Source of the DNA: Haemophilus parainfluenzae
Lineage (GTDB): Bacteria; Pseudomonadota; Gammaproteobacteria; Enterobacterales; Pasteurellaceae
Assembly: GCF_900638025.1 (NCBI RefSeq)
Contig: NZ_LR134481.1
Span: 1,922,001 to 1,986,000 of the forward strand
Direction: 5' to 3'
Length of the DNA: 64,000 nucleotides
Each line of letters starts with the position of its first letter. Position 1 is the stretch's first letter. Positions 9,758-19,890 of the stretch are shown piece by piece. The translations under genes and the position numbers were made by a program. The notes beneath the pieces were generated by a model, which was not told the DNA's origin, did not search any database, and was given only the letters and a program-made list of their open reading frames with translations.

Positions 9758-10064
9758 AGTCTTTCCTTATTTTTACTGAGTGAAAATAAAATTTGGTTCA
9801 TAACCAAACGCGAAAATGAAAATTAAGCTTGCATCCATGTTACAAACATTTAACAAATGTTATAAATTTTAGAAGATTTTTTATAATAAAGATAGTAAAT
9901 TTTCATTATACTGGTGCATTTACCAGTATTATTTTTGTGCAGATTGTCAATCGTACAATTATTTTAGTACAATTCTGATACTTATTGCCTATTAACATGA
10001 TAACGCTGACTAAGATTAATTTAAAGCGTCAATAAAGATTTTTCATTTAGTCCAAGGAAAAATA
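9758..10064. promoter_or_regulatory. Divergent aceE/mgsA intergenic region with palindromes
   Basis: No gene is seen in these 307 bp. A perfect dyad TTTGGTT-CAT-AACCAAA at 9792-9808, 35 nt before aceE, resembles the TGGT...ACCA core of PdhR operators but with a 5-nt rather than 3-nt centre. At 9839-9854 there is a GTTA-N7-GTAA arrangement on the minus strand, which loosely fits an ArcA direct repeat. Both are candidates only. Confidence 0.35.
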
Positions 10065-10523
10065 ATGAACACCACTACTCGCCGAATCTTTTCCTATAAG
10101 CATATAGCCTTAGTAGCTCATGATAGTTGTAAGCAAAATTTACTTACTTGGGTTCAAAAACATAAATCCGCACTCGCCCATCATCAGCTCTATGCAACGG
10201 GCACGACAGGTCATCTTTTATCGAAAGAAACAGGACTGAAAATAACTTCGCTATTAAGTGGCCCGATGGGAGGAGATCAACAACTTGGTGGCCTGATCGC
10301 TGAGAAAAAAATTGATATGCTGATTTTCTTTTGGGATCCGATGAATGCGGCTCCACATGATCCCGATGTAAAAGCCTTAATGCGTATTGCAACTGTTTGG
10401 AATATTCCAGTGGCAATCAATCAAAGCACTGCCGATTTTCTATTAACATCAAGCTTATTTGATCAAGAAATCAATATTGGTATCCCTGATTATGACGGGT
10501 ATTTAAAAGCTCGCTTGGATTAA
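10065..10523 (+). CDS. mgsA: Methylglyoxal synthase
   Basis: Converts dihydroxyacetone phosphate to methylglyoxal and phosphate, a bypass that relieves sugar-phosphate stress. The 152-residue length is standard. The catalytic Asp71 ([11 protein letters not shown]), His98 and Asp101 (PHDPD) fall at the same numbers as in E. coli MgsA, and the phosphate-binding ATGTTG (44-49) is present. It is a single gene transcribed away from aceE and closed by a shared terminator. Confidence 0.95.
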   Translation: MNTTTRRIFSYKHIALVAHDSCKQNLLTWVQKHKSALAHHQLYATGTTGHLLSKETGLKITSLLSGPMGGDQQLGGLIAEKKIDMLIFFWDPMNAAPHDPDVKALMRIATVWNIPVAINQSTADFLLTSSLFDQEINIGIPDYDGYLKARLD

Positions 10524-10548
10524 AAGTTAAATAAGCTCAACCTAATAA

Positions 10549-10578
10549 AAAAGGAGATAAATTACTTTATCTCCTTTT
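10549..10578. terminator. Bidirectional terminator between mgsA and the ydgA-like gene
   Basis: A 13-bp perfect stem (AAAAGGAGATAAA and its complement) with a 4-nt loop ends in T-runs on both strands, between convergent genes. Confidence 0.85.
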
Positions 10579-10594
10579 GATTGTTTAGCCGTTA

Positions 10595-12097
10595 TTACTT
10601 AGCCTGCATTGCTGCGCCCATTATTAACATAAATAATACGCCTTGCACCTGCTCTTCAGGAATCACTTGACCATTAAGTTTGAGTTCGCCTTTTTCAAGC
10701 ACTAAGGTAAGCGTCACATTTTTATCATTATTTACCACAATATTTTGTGCTGCCGCTTGCTTAGCTTGCTCTTCAATTTGTGTTTTAACCAAAGCTTTAT
10801 CTGCTTCTGGATCTAATTGTGTCATAAGTTTTTCTGCAGTTGCTTTATCTACATGAATATTTACCGCGAAATCAGTAAATTGTTTATATAAACTACCTGC
10901 CATTAAATCAAATTTCGGATCTTTCGCTAATGCTACATTTAAATCCAATGACACTTTACCTTGATTATCTGAAATAGAAACCGGATTCAATTTAATTTGA
11001 GGCTGATTATTAAAAATAGCCATACCATGATTTTTAACCCATGAACTTAAAATTTCAGATACCACTTCATCATTCACATTTTTATCACCACTTACTGACT
11101 TAAAGACGGTGAAAAGTGCTTCAATCAAAGCATTTGCTGCGTTCGCTTCAATATGGTTTAATTCACCATTATAAGTTAATTTTCCCAAATCTTTTCCATC
11201 AATAATAACTGAGTCTAATGTATTTTCACTTTTAAAGTTCACAAAATCACCATTAAGTGAAATATCTGATGTTGCTTTTAAACCTTTTTCAATAATAGAC
11301 GTTGTTTTTCCTGCATAATCAGTACTGGCCATTTCAAAACTTTCAGTTGAAGAAGAACCTTTACCGGTATAAATATAGGCCCATTTTGTTGGATTAAATG
11401 CCCCATCAAATTTCGAGCCCTTCATCTTCATTTTTACCGATTTAACGGCAGCGGCATCCTGGCTCTCTTCCCCATCTGCACTATTAGGTCCTAAATCAGC
11501 AGTCACTTCATCTAAGGTCATGTCATATTTACCTGCACGATCTTTATCTACATCAAAACCGATGTTGATATTTGACCATGCTATCTTATTTTGTGGTGAG
11601 TGAGGATCTGTCACCTCCCCTGCAGCTAATTCAACTTTACCTTTTGTTGCTAAGCTATAGCTAGTCGAAGCTTGATATTGAACAAGCTTATCTGATTTAA
11701 TCAAATCAAATAAAGGTTGAGTTGTTTCATTTTTACCAATCACACCTTGTGCTGAAAACATGGTTGGCACAAAGTTGAATTTTTCTAGCTGATTAAGCGG
11801 AAATGGACCATGATAAAGCTTAGTTGAAAATGGAATAGTAAATACTTTCCCTTCTTTAAGTAAAGAAATAACTACTTCATCTTCCACTTGAGAAGTAAAG
11901 AAACTGCGATCAAATTGCTTATTTTTATAAACAAGATTCACTGAATCTGACAAACCTAAACTTTGGAATTTTTGGTTTGCTAACTCAATTTGACGTAAAT
12001 ATTCAGTTTGTGCTTTTTCGCCAGTAAACCACGCACCACCGACGCCGACAACACCAAGGGCAACGATGATACTTAATGCTACGGTTGATTTTTTCAT
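10595..12097 (-). CDS. ydgA: YdgA-like DUF945 protein
   Basis: A 500-residue protein of the YdgA/DUF945 family, of unknown biochemical role. The N-terminus (MKKSTVALSIIVALGVVGVGG) is one hydrophobic signal or anchor segment; the rest is soluble, probably periplasmic, and rich in beta-type sequence with repeated charged stretches. A coiled-coil-like segment (QIEEQAKQAAAQ) lies near residue 440. The length agrees with E. coli YdgA (about 500). It stands alone, convergent with mgsA and divergent from dnaK. I know no enzymatic motif in it. Confidence 0.75.
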   Translation of the reverse strand: MKKSTVALSIIVALGVVGVGGAWFTGEKAQTEYLRQIELANQKFQSLGLSDSVNLVYKNKQFDRSFFTSQVEDEVVISLLKEGKVFTIPFSTKLYHGPFPLNQLEKFNFVPTMFSAQGVIGKNETTQPLFDLIKSDKLVQYQASTSYSLATKGKVELAAGEVTDPHSPQNKIAWSNINIGFDVDKDRAGKYDMTLDEVTADLGPNSADGEESQDAAAVKSVKMKMKGSKFDGAFNPTKWAYIYTGKGSSSTESFEMASTDYAGKTTSIIEKGLKATSDISLNGDFVNFKSENTLDSVIIDGKDLGKLTYNGELNHIEANAANALIEALFTVFKSVSGDKNVNDEVVSEILSSWVKNHGMAIFNNQPQIKLNPVSISDNQGKVSLDLNVALAKDPKFDLMAGSLYKQFTDFAVNIHVDKATAEKLMTQLDPEADKALVKTQIEEQAKQAAAQNIVVNNDKNVTLTLVLEKGELKLNGQVIPEEQVQGVLFMLIMGAAMQAK

Positions 12098-12284
12098 TTT
12101 GATTCCTTTGCTAACTAATAGATGATTAAAATTGTTGGCAATTTATCACAAATTACAATTTTTTTCTTATTTTTAAAAAATAATTTTATATCCCCCCTTG
12201 AACTTCTCATCTATGGACTTATTTTGTGAAACAAGAACGGAAATGACCGCACTTTAAAAGGAAGAAAAAATTTAAATCTTGCCT

Positions 12285-12310
12285 CTTGAAATGCAGAAAA
12301 GTATCCACAT
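12285..12310 (+). promoter_or_regulatory. Probable sigma-32 heat-shock promoter of dnaK
   Basis: CTTGAAA at 12285-12291 is a perfect sigma-32 -35 element. After a 13-bp spacer, CCACAT at 12305-12310 is one base off the CCCCAT -10 element. It lies 55 bp before the dnaK start. Confidence 0.7.
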
Positions 12311-12364
12311 CTTATTCATCGTAATGATTTACAACGAATTTAAAATTTACTTAGGAGTAACAAA

Positions 12365-14266
12365 ATGGGAAAAATTATTGGTATTGACTTAGGTACAACA
12401 AACTCTTGTGTGGCAGTAATGGATGGTGATAAACCACGCGTAATCGAAAACGCAGAAGGTGATCGCACTACCCCGTCAATTATTGCTTATACAAATGATA
12501 ACGAAATTTTAGTGGGCCAACCCGCAAAACGTCAGGCTGTGACCAACCCGAAAAATACATTGTTCGCAATTAAACGTTTAATCGGTCGTCGTTTTGAAGA
12601 TGCTGAAGTAAAACGTGACATCGATATTATGCCATTTGAAATCACCAAAGCAGACAACGGTGATGCATGGGTAAATGTAAAAGGTGACAAACTTGCACCG
12701 CCACAAATCTCTGCAGAAGTGTTGAAAAAAATGAAGAAAACTGCAGAAGATTTCTTGGGTGAGCCAGTAACTGAAGCAGTAATTACAGTTCCAGCATACT
12801 TTAACGATGCTCAACGTCAAGCGACAAAAGATGCGGGTCGTATCGCTGGTTTAGAAGTTAAACGTATCATCAACGAACCAACCGCAGCAGCATTAGCTTA
12901 CGGTTTAGATAAAGGCCAAGGCAACAAGACTATCGCAGTATATGACTTAGGTGGTGGTACATTCGACTTATCTATCATCGAAATTGATGAAGTAGGCGGC
13001 GAAAAAACCTTTGAAGTATTAGCAACCAACGGGGATACTCACTTAGGTGGTGAAGACTTCGATAACCGTGTAATCAACTACTTAGTGGATGAGTTCAAAA
13101 AAGAACAAGGTGTTGATTTACGTAATGACCCACTTGCAATGCAACGTTTAAAAGAAGCGGGCGAAAAAGCGAAAATTGAACTTTCTTCTGCACAACAAAC
13201 TGATGTGAACTTACCTTACATCACTGCAGATGCAACTGGTCCTAAACACTTAAACATCAAATTAACTCGCGCTAAATTAGAATCTTTAGTAGAAGATTTA
13301 GTGGCGAAATCACTTGAACCTGTAAAAGTGGCATTAAACGATGCTGGCTTAAGTGCATCACAAATTGATGATGTTATCCTAGTGGGCGGTCAAACCCGTA
13401 TGCCATTAGTACAACAAAAAGTAGAAGAGTTCTTCGGCAAAGCACCTCGTAAAGACGTGAACCCAGACGAAGCCGTTGCAGTGGGTGCGGCAGTACAAGG
13501 CGGTGTGTTAGCCGGTGATGTAAAAGACGTATTGTTATTAGACGTTACCCCATTATCATTGGGTATCGAAACCATGGGTGGTGTGATGACTACCTTAATT
13601 GAGAAAAACACGACGATTCCAACTAAAAAATCACAAGTGTTCTCAACTGCAGAAGATAACCAAAGTGCAGTAACCATTCACGTATTACAAGGTGAACGTA
13701 AACAAGCATCAGCGAATAAATCTTTAGGTCAATTCAACCTTGAAGGCATCAACCCTGCTCCACGCGGTATGCCACAAATTGAAGTAACCTTCGACATCGA
13801 CGCTGACGGTATTATCCACGTTTCAGCGAAAGATAAAGGTACTGGCAAAGAACAACAAATCACCATCAAAGCCTCTTCAGGTTTAAGTGATGAAGAAATT
13901 CAAAAAATGGTTCGTGATGCAGAAGCAAACGCTGAAGCAGACCGTAAATTTGAAGAATTAGTACAAGCTCGCAACCAAGCAGATCACCTTGTACACAGCA
14001 CACGTAAACAATTAGAAGAAGCGGGTGATAAAGTTCCAGCTGAAGATCGTGCAGCAATTGAAAGCGCATTAAGCGATTTAGAAACTGCAGCGAAAGGCGA
14101 AGATAAAGCAGCAATCGAAGCTAAACTTCAAGCACTTGCTGAAGTGGCTCAAAAACTTGCTCAAGCGGCTCAAGCACAAGGTGATGCACAACAAGCTCAA
14201 AGCAACAGCAAACCAAATGATGATGTTGTTGATGCAGAGTTTGAAGAAGTGAAAGATAACAAATAA
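12365..14266 (+). CDS. dnaK: Hsp70 chaperone DnaK
   Basis: ATP-driven chaperone that binds exposed hydrophobic peptides, working with DnaJ and GrpE. It has 633 residues. The N-terminus [19 protein letters not shown] is the Hsp70 phosphate-1 motif; [14 protein letters not shown] and [10 protein letters not shown] are the phosphate-2 and adenosine motifs. The linker [13 protein letters not shown] leads to the peptide-binding domain and helical lid, and the tail ends in the acidic VVDAEFEEV motif. AGGAG lies 6 nt before ATG. The partner gene dnaJ is not adjacent but follows metY. Confidence 0.98.
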   Translation: MGKIIGIDLGTTNSCVAVMDGDKPRVIENAEGDRTTPSIIAYTNDNEILVGQPAKRQAVTNPKNTLFAIKRLIGRRFEDAEVKRDIDIMPFEITKADNGDAWVNVKGDKLAPPQISAEVLKKMKKTAEDFLGEPVTEAVITVPAYFNDAQRQATKDAGRIAGLEVKRIINEPTAAALAYGLDKGQGNKTIAVYDLGGGTFDLSIIEIDEVGGEKTFEVLATNGDTHLGGEDFDNRVINYLVDEFKKEQGVDLRNDPLAMQRLKEAGEKAKIELSSAQQTDVNLPYITADATGPKHLNIKLTRAKLESLVEDLVAKSLEPVKVALNDAGLSASQIDDVILVGGQTRMPLVQQKVEEFFGKAPRKDVNPDEAVAVGAAVQGGVLAGDVKDVLLLDVTPLSLGIETMGGVMTTLIEKNTTIPTKKSQVFSTAEDNQSAVTIHVLQGERKQASANKSLGQFNLEGINPAPRGMPQIEVTFDIDADGIIHVSAKDKGTGKEQQITIKASSGLSDEEIQKMVRDAEANAEADRKFEELVQARNQADHLVHSTRKQLEEAGDKVPAEDRAAIESALSDLETAAKGEDKAAIEAKLQALAEVAQKLAQAAQAQGDAQQAQSNSKPNDDVVDAEFEEVKDNK

Positions 14267-14286
14267 TTTCACTTGAACCCAAATCG

Positions 14287-14335
14287 AAGGGCGTAGCAAT
14301 ACGCCCTTTTGGCATATTCATTAAATGCCATTTTT
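14287..14335 (+). terminator. Tandem terminator hairpins after dnaK
   Basis: The first hairpin is AAGGGCGTA-GCAA-TACGCCCTTTT (14287-14310). The second follows directly, TGGCAT-N9-ATGCCATTTTT (14310-14335). Both end in T-runs, so dnaK transcription probably stops here, before metY. Confidence 0.8.
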
Positions 14336-14522
14336 CCTGACTTTATTTGAAAAAATGAAGTCAGAAAAAATACATTAGTAGGCTAAATCACGTGAATACT
14401 CTACCGGATCATTTGGTAGCGTTAATGTTGAGCATTTCCACATTACAAATCCAAAGTGTAAAAAACGTTATCGAAAACGACCGTACTTTACCTCCAAATA
14501 AACACAACTAAAGGAAAAAACA

Positions 14523-15791
14523 ATGAAATTCGAAACGAAATGCCTCCATGCGGGCTATAGCCCTAAAAACGGTGAGCCACGTGTTCAACCTATCGTGCAA
14601 AGCACGACTTATACCTACGATTCTGCAGAAGAAATTGGCAAATTATTTGATTTACAAGCAGCAGGTTATTTCTATACTCGCCTAGCAAACCCAACGACAA
14701 ATGCTGCGGAAGAAAAAATTACGGCACTTGAAGGTGGCGTTGCAACAATGTGTACTGCGTCTGGTCAATCTGCGGTTTTTTATGCGATGTTGAATATTTT
14801 AGAAGCCGGCGATCATTTTATTTCCTCTTCTTATGTGTATGGCGGTACTTACAATTTATTTGCCCATACATTCAAAAAAATGGGCATTGAAGTGAGTTTT
14901 GTGGATCAAGACTTACCGCTTGAAGATCTCAAAAAAGCGATTCGTCCAAATACAAAAGCTGTTTTTGCTGAAACTATTGCTAACCCTGCTTTACGAGTAT
15001 TAGATATTGAAAAATTTGCTGCCTTAGCGAAAGCTGCAGAGGCGCCATTATTAATTGATAACACTTTTGCCACCCCCTATTTTTGTCGCCCAATCGAATT
15101 TGGTGCAAACGTGGTCATTCATAGCACATCTAAATATTTAGATGGTCATGCTATTGCCTTAGGTGGATCCATTACTGATGGCGGTAACTTTAATTGGAAT
15201 AACGGCAAATATCCGCAATTAAGCACGCCAGACCAAACTTATCATGGTTTAGTTTATACAGAAGCCTTTGGTCCTGCAGCTTATATTGTCAAAGCGCGTG
15301 TTCAATTAATGCGTGATTTAGGTGCGGCGCCTGCCCCACAAAATAGCTTCTTATTGAATGTCGGTATGGAAACCCTTGCACTTCGTATGCAACGTCATTA
15401 TGAAAATGCACAGGCCGTAGCCGAGTTTTTAGAAAAACATCCACAAGTCGCTAAAGTGAATTACCCTGGCTTATCGAACTCACCAGACTATGCACTCAAA
15501 CAAAAATATTTACCTAATGGCTTGTGTGGTGTCATTTCCTTTGAGATTAAAGGTGGCAAAGAAACCGCGGCAAAATGGTTAAACGCGTTACAAATGACCT
15601 CACGTGAAGTACACGTAGCCGATATTCGTACTTGTGCGTTACATCCAGCGACTTCAACGCATCGCCAATTAAGTGAAGCTGAGTTAGAAAAAGCCGGTAT
15701 TTCTGCAGGACTTATTCGTCTTTCTTGCGGTATTGAAAATATCCAAGATATTTTAGCTGACTTAGAGCAAGCATTCGCAGCAGCAAAATAA
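14523..15791 (+). CDS. metY: O-acetylhomoserine sulfhydrylase / aminocarboxypropyltransferase (MetY-type)
   Basis: PLP enzyme of the Cys/Met metabolism family that makes homocysteine from O-acetylhomoserine and sulfide. The 422-residue length and the N-terminus (FETKCLHAGYSPKNGEPRVQPI) fit MetY rather than the shorter MetB/MetC enzymes. The PLP-binding lysine is Lys204 in HSTSKYLDGH, and the family Tyr-x-Arg motif is at YTRLANPT (51-58). A good ribosome site AAAGGAA precedes ATG. It lies between dnaK and dnaJ, with a double terminator before it, so it is probably an independent unit. No clear MetJ or MetR site was found upstream. Confidence 0.88.
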   Translation: MKFETKCLHAGYSPKNGEPRVQPIVQSTTYTYDSAEEIGKLFDLQAAGYFYTRLANPTTNAAEEKITALEGGVATMCTASGQSAVFYAMLNILEAGDHFISSSYVYGGTYNLFAHTFKKMGIEVSFVDQDLPLEDLKKAIRPNTKAVFAETIANPALRVLDIEKFAALAKAAEAPLLIDNTFATPYFCRPIEFGANVVIHSTSKYLDGHAIALGGSITDGGNFNWNNGKYPQLSTPDQTYHGLVYTEAFGPAAYIVKARVQLMRDLGAAPAPQNSFLLNVGMETLALRMQRHYENAQAVAEFLEKHPQVAKVNYPGLSNSPDYALKQKYLPNGLCGVISFEIKGGKETAAKWLNALQMTSREVHVADIRTCALHPATSTHRQLSEAELEKAGISAGLIRLSCGIENIQDILADLEQAFAAAK

Positions 15792-15931
15792 GTCATAAAT
15801 TAACGAATTTACCCTTGATATTTCTGCCTTCGGCATTATTTTTACTGTTAGGTATGTTGTTAATGCAGTACCACACAATAACAAAATAAAATTTTTTAAA
15901 TTTATATTTTTAAACGGAAAACGAAAACATT

Positions 15932-17068
15932 ATGGCAAAGAAAGATTATTACGACGTTCTTGGTGTTGAACGTGGCGCAGATGAAAAAGCAATTAAACGT
16001 GCTTACAAAAAACTCGCCATGCAATATCACCCTGATAGAACCAAAGGTGATAAAGCCAAAGAAGAAAAATTTAAAGAAATCCAAGAAGCCTATGAAATTT
16101 TAGGTGATAAAGAAAAACGTGCGGCTTACGATCAATACGGTCACGCAGCCTTCGAACAAGGTGGCATGGGAGGCGGTGGCTTCGGTGGCGGATTCAGCGG
16201 CGCTGATTTCGGTGATATTTTTGGTGATATGTTCGGCGATATCTTCGGCGGTGGCGGACGTGGTCGTCAGCGCGTAGTGCGTGGTGAAGATTTACGTTAT
16301 GACATCCAAATTACATTAGAAGAAGCCGTAAAAGGTACAACCAAAGATATCCAGATTAATACCCTTGCTCACTGTGATAGCTGCGATGGTACTGGCGCAG
16401 AGAAAGGATCAAAAGTTGAGACATGCCCAAGCTGTCATGGTTCAGGTCGTATTCGTCGCCAACAAGGTTTCTTCGTAACTGAAGCGGTTTGTCCTACTTG
16501 TCATGGTTCTGGTAAGAAAATTGAAAAACCATGTAAAAGCTGCCATGGCGAAGGTCGTGTTCACAAAAAGAAAAACCTTTCCGTTAAAATCCCAGCAGGC
16601 GTGGATACCGGCAACCAATTACGTTTAAGCGGTGAAGGTGCAGCGGGTGAAAATGGTGCACCAGCAGGTGATTTATATGTAGTCATTCACGTTAAAGAAC
16701 ATCATATCTTTGAACGTGATGGAAACAACCTCTACTGCGAAGTGCCAATCAGTTTCTCAATGGCAGCGTTAGGGGGGGAAATTGAAGTCCCAACCTTAGA
16801 CGGTAAAGTGAAACTCAAAATTCCTGCGGAAACCCAAACTGGCAAACTCTTCCGTATGCGTGGTAAAGGGGTGACCTCTACACGTAGCGGCTACGCGGGA
16901 GATCTCATTTGTCGAGTAGTGATTGAAACACCAGTCAACTTAAATAAAGAACAAAAAGAATTATTAGAAAAACTGGAAGAAAGTTTGAAAGGGCAAAAAT
17001 CTCATAACCCGAAATCTTCAAGCTTTTTAGACGGTGTGAAGAAATTCTTTGATAACTTAGGTAAGTAA
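15932..17068 (+). CDS. dnaJ: Chaperone DnaJ (Hsp40)
   Basis: Co-chaperone that delivers substrates to DnaK and stimulates its ATPase. It has 378 residues with a J domain at 5-70 carrying HPD at 33-35, a Gly/Phe-rich linker (about 77-115), a zinc domain with four CxxCxGxG repeats ([32 protein letters not shown]), and C-terminal substrate domains. A weak sigma-32-like start (CTTGATA at 15814-15820) lies upstream; the matching -10 is poor. The 140-bp gap from metY also has a small TGCC-TTC-GGCA hairpin that may end metY. Confidence 0.97.
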   Translation: MAKKDYYDVLGVERGADEKAIKRAYKKLAMQYHPDRTKGDKAKEEKFKEIQEAYEILGDKEKRAAYDQYGHAAFEQGGMGGGGFGGGFSGADFGDIFGDMFGDIFGGGGRGRQRVVRGEDLRYDIQITLEEAVKGTTKDIQINTLAHCDSCDGTGAEKGSKVETCPSCHGSGRIRRQQGFFVTEAVCPTCHGSGKKIEKPCKSCHGEGRVHKKKNLSVKIPAGVDTGNQLRLSGEGAAGENGAPAGDLYVVIHVKEHHIFERDGNNLYCEVPISFSMAALGGEIEVPTLDGKVKLKIPAETQTGKLFRMRGKGVTSTRSGYAGDLICRVVIETPVNLNKEQKELLEKLEESLKGQKSHNPKSSSFLDGVKKFFDNLGK

Positions 17069-17078
17069 TCCTAAACAG

Positions 17079-17123
17079 AAAGTGCGGTCAATTTTAAAAC
17101 TGTTTTGAAATTGACCGCACTTT
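17079..17123. terminator. Terminator built from two inverted DNA uptake signals (dnaJ/modC)
   Basis: AAAGTGCGGTCAAT at 17079-17092 and its exact complement at 17110-17123 form a 14-bp stem followed by T-rich DNA. It lies between convergent dnaJ and modC. Each arm contains the full 9-mer uptake signal. Confidence 0.85.
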
Positions 17124-17142
17124 TATTTTATAAGTAATGACT

Positions 17143-18198
17143 TTACACGACAGAAATCGCTTTTATTTGTACATAAACATCCATGCCTTGAGCAAAATGC
17201 AATTCATTAAACGCCCATTTACTGATACTTGCCCAAACTTTATGTCCTTCCACTAATACCGCAATGTCAATGTGATTCTCTTGCGGAATGATTTGGACAA
17301 TTTGCCCACGTAAGATATTACGAATGCTAGTTTGCTCAGGCTTGCTGAGAGTGAGTGATACATCAGAACTATAAATACAGACGCGTACTTTTTCATTCGC
17401 TTGATGATGCACTTCATTAATCCAAAGCTGTTGTTCGCCCAAAGAAAGTGCGGTCATTTTATAGGTTGGATTATGTAAATATACGGGCAACGCCAACACA
17501 CTACTCTGTTCCGATTCGCCTTTCCAAGGGGCAAATAACGGACTGTTCCACACATTTTCTAAGGAGTCATAGGCTTTCACTTTGCCGTTTTCCATCAGTA
17601 CAACACGATCGGCCAAACGTAATAATTCGTCCAAACTGTGCGTCACATATAAAATCGGCACATTAATTTCTTTGGATAGACTTTCCAGATATTGCATAAG
17701 CTCACGTTTGCGAGGCACATCTAAAGCTGAAAGCGGTTCGTCCATTAACAAAATATCAGGATCTGTTAATAAGGCTCGTCCAATCGCCACACGTTGTTTT
17801 TCGCCCCCCGATAAAGTCAGAGGATAGCGTTTGAGTAACGGTTCAATACCAAGTAGCTGAACGATATAGTCAAAGTCTTCACGGCTGACATGCTTCATGC
17901 CATAACGTAAATTGCCTTTGACATTGTAATGCGGAAATAAACGCGCATCTTGGAATACATAGCCGATTTTGCGCTGATGCACAGGGAGATTCTCACCGTT
18001 CTCTACATCCACCAAAGTGCGGTCATTTAAACGAATAAATCCCTGATCAGGATGAGTTAAACCACTCACCAAATTAATCAATGAGGTTTTACCCGAACCT
18101 GACAAACCAAAAATAGCCGTCACACCTTGAGTTGGCAGTTGCAGATCCGCACGTAAGGTCAGGCGACCTAATTGTTGTTGTACATTAATGTGTAGCAT
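17143..18198 (-). CDS. modC: Molybdate ABC transporter ATP-binding protein
   Basis: ATPase of the molybdate importer. Its 351 residues contain Walker A GLSGSGKT (31-38), signature LSGGEKQR, Walker [13 protein letters not shown], and a C-terminal Mop/TOBE domain (about 285-351) that binds oxyanion, as is typical for ModC. Its start overlaps the modB end by 14 nt, indicating coupled translation in modA-modB-modC. Confidence 0.94.
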   Translation of the reverse strand: MLHINVQQQLGRLTLRADLQLPTQGVTAIFGLSGSGKTSLINLVSGLTHPDQGFIRLNDRTLVDVENGENLPVHQRKIGYVFQDARLFPHYNVKGNLRYGMKHVSREDFDYIVQLLGIEPLLKRYPLTLSGGEKQRVAIGRALLTDPDILLMDEPLSALDVPRKRELMQYLESLSKEINVPILYVTHSLDELLRLADRVVLMENGKVKAYDSLENVWNSPLFAPWKGESEQSSVLALPVYLHNPTYKMTALSLGEQQLWINEVHHQANEKVRVCIYSSDVSLTLSKPEQTSIRNILRGQIVQIIPQENHIDIAVLVEGHKVWASISKWAFNELHFAQGMDVYVQIKAISVV

Positions 18199-18901
18199 CG
18201 CCCTGCCCCAATTTTTTCTGCATCCGTTTGCTCAATGCTTCGGAAAGCAATAAAGAAATTAATGAAAGGATCACCGCAAACAAGCAAAGGCGTGCAGTTT
18301 GTGTTTCTGCGCCTGGTGTTTGGATAAATGAATACATCGCTAAAGGAATGGTTTGAGTTTCCCCCGCAATATTGGAAACGAAAGTAATAGTCGCACCAAA
18401 CTCTCCTAAAGAGCGTGCAAAACCTAATACTAAACCTGCCAATACGCCAGGTAAAGAAAGAGGCAACGTGATTGTAAAAAAAACTCGCCAAGGCGAAGCA
18501 CCAAGCGTTTGTGCGGCTTGCTCTAACTTAAAATCAATGCTTTCCAAGGAAAGACGTACCGCCCGCACGACCAATGGAAATGCTACCACCGCTGAAGCTA
18601 ATACCGCCCCCTTCCAGCTAAAGCCGAAGGATAAGCCAAACCATTGATATAAATACTTGCCAATAAAGCCATTACGTCCCATGGCGACTAATAATAAATA
18701 ACCAATAACCACTGGCGGCAATACCAAAGGCAGATGAATAATCCCTGTGATTAGCGACTTACCGTAGAATTCCTTACGAGCCAGCAACCAAGCGATAAAA
18801 ATTGCGAAGGGCAAACTCCAAAGCATAGAACTCAATGCGACACTCATGCTTAGGTGAATCGCATCCCATTCCATCGGGCTTAATTGAAACCAAGAGAGCA
18901 A
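18185..18901 (-). CDS. modB: Molybdate ABC transporter permease
   Basis: Inner-membrane channel subunit of the molybdate importer, 238 residues, with five to six hydrophobic segments. The ABC-permease EAA loop is visible as [23 protein letters not shown] (mid-protein), which contacts ModC. The predicted start is TTG at 18901, with AAGGAA about 6 nt upstream; an internal ATG ten codons in is the alternative. It lies downstream of modA with a 94-nt gap. Confidence 0.93.
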   Translation of the reverse strand: MLSWFQLSPMEWDAIHLSMSVALSSMLWSLPFAIFIAWLLARKEFYGKSLITGIIHLPLVLPPVVIGYLLLVAMGRNGFIGKYLYQWFGLSFGFSWKGAVLASAVVAFPLVVRAVRLSLESIDFKLEQAAQTLGASPWRVFFTITLPLSLPGVLAGLVLGFARSLGEFGATITFVSNIAGETQTIPLAMYSFIQTPGAETQTARLCLFAVILSLISLLLSEALSKRMQKKLGQGDATH

Positions 18902-18995
18902 AATATTTCCTTGTGTATATATCGATATGACGAAATTTCTTTAGAGATAACAAAAAGGACAGTTGCCTGTCCTTTCTTTATAAAGTCTGAGCTCA

Positions 18996-19757
18996 TTATT
19001 TCACAGAGAAACCATATTCAACAAATATTTTTTTCGCTGCACTCGATTCTAAGTAATTAAGGAAATCACGGGTATCCGCGTTGTCATGATCTTTTAAAAT
19101 CGCAACGGGATATTCAACTGGTTTATAACTGTCTTTCGGGAATACGCCGACTGTTTTCACTGAGTTACTCACTTTCGCATCAGTGCTATACACGATACCA
19201 TAAGGGGCTTCAGCGCGTTCAACTAAGGCTAATGCACCACGCACGTCTTTCGCACGCGCTAATTTATCTTTGACTTGATCCCATAAATTTAATCTGGTTA
19301 ATGATTCTTCTGCATATTGTCCTGCAGGAACGTGCGCAGGATCACCTACAGATAAATAGCTGTCTTTTAAGCCTTTAATCCATTCACCTTTAGCAATATC
19401 TACTGAATTAGCGGCACTTTTAGCTGGTGCAATTAACACTAATTCGTTGCCAGCTATGACTTTCTCAGTCTCTTTAACAGTAAGATTCTTATCAGATAAA
19501 TATTTCATCCATTTGTTGCTTGCTGAAATAAATAAGTCTGCAGGTGCGCCTTCTTCAACTTGTTTTGCAAGGGTGGAAGAAGAAGCAAAAGAGAAAACGA
19601 CGGTATTATTTGGCTTTTCAGTTTGATATTGATCCGCAATTTGTTTTAACGCATCAGTCATTGAAGCGGCAGCAAACACAGTCACTTTTGCTGATGCAGC
19701 AAAAGATACGCCCATACCCGCAATTAAAAGTGCGGTTGCAAATTTAGTTAATTTCAT
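18996..19757 (-). CDS. modA: Periplasmic molybdate-binding protein
   Basis: Captures molybdate (and tungstate) in the periplasm and delivers it to ModB. It has 253 residues with a clear Sec signal peptide ending near ASA-K24. The oxyanion-binding motif VFAAASMTDALKQIA follows directly after the signal, and SSSTLAKQ and the PVAILKD stretch fit the family. It is the first gene of modABC, with GGAG 9 nt before ATG, and faces modE across 133 bp. Confidence 0.95.
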   Translation of the reverse strand: MKLTKFATALLIAGMGVSFAASAKVTVFAAASMTDALKQIADQYQTEKPNNTVVFSFASSSTLAKQVEEGAPADLFISASNKWMKYLSDKNLTVKETEKVIAGNELVLIAPAKSAANSVDIAKGEWIKGLKDSYLSVGDPAHVPAGQYAEESLTRLNLWDQVKDKLARAKDVRGALALVERAEAPYGIVYSTDAKVSNSVKTVGVFPKDSYKPVEYPVAILKDHDNADTRDFLNYLESSAAKKIFVEYGFSVK

Positions 19758-19768
19758 TATTTATCTCC

Positions 19769-19790
19769 TATATAAATGAAACTATATATA
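19769..19790. promoter_or_regulatory. Candidate ModE operator between modA and modE
   Basis: TATATA at 19769-19774 and TATATATA at 19783-19790 are spaced like the TATATA half-sites of ModE boxes. The flanking CG bases of the enteric consensus are missing, and AT-rich promoter DNA could give the same pattern. It is tentative. Confidence 0.3.
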
Positions 19791-19890
19791 AAAAAATATA
19801 CTACGAATGAATTATAACTTGAATTTTCAAATAAGCTACAGAAAAAAACAAAGATCAAGTAAAATGAAAAGCATTAAACATTAGGAGGAG

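Noticed and set aside
12192..12225. CCCCCCTTGAAC as a second sigma-32 -35 element for dnaK
   Set aside because: No CCCCAT-like -10 lies 11-16 bp downstream, while the site at 12285-12310 fits both elements.
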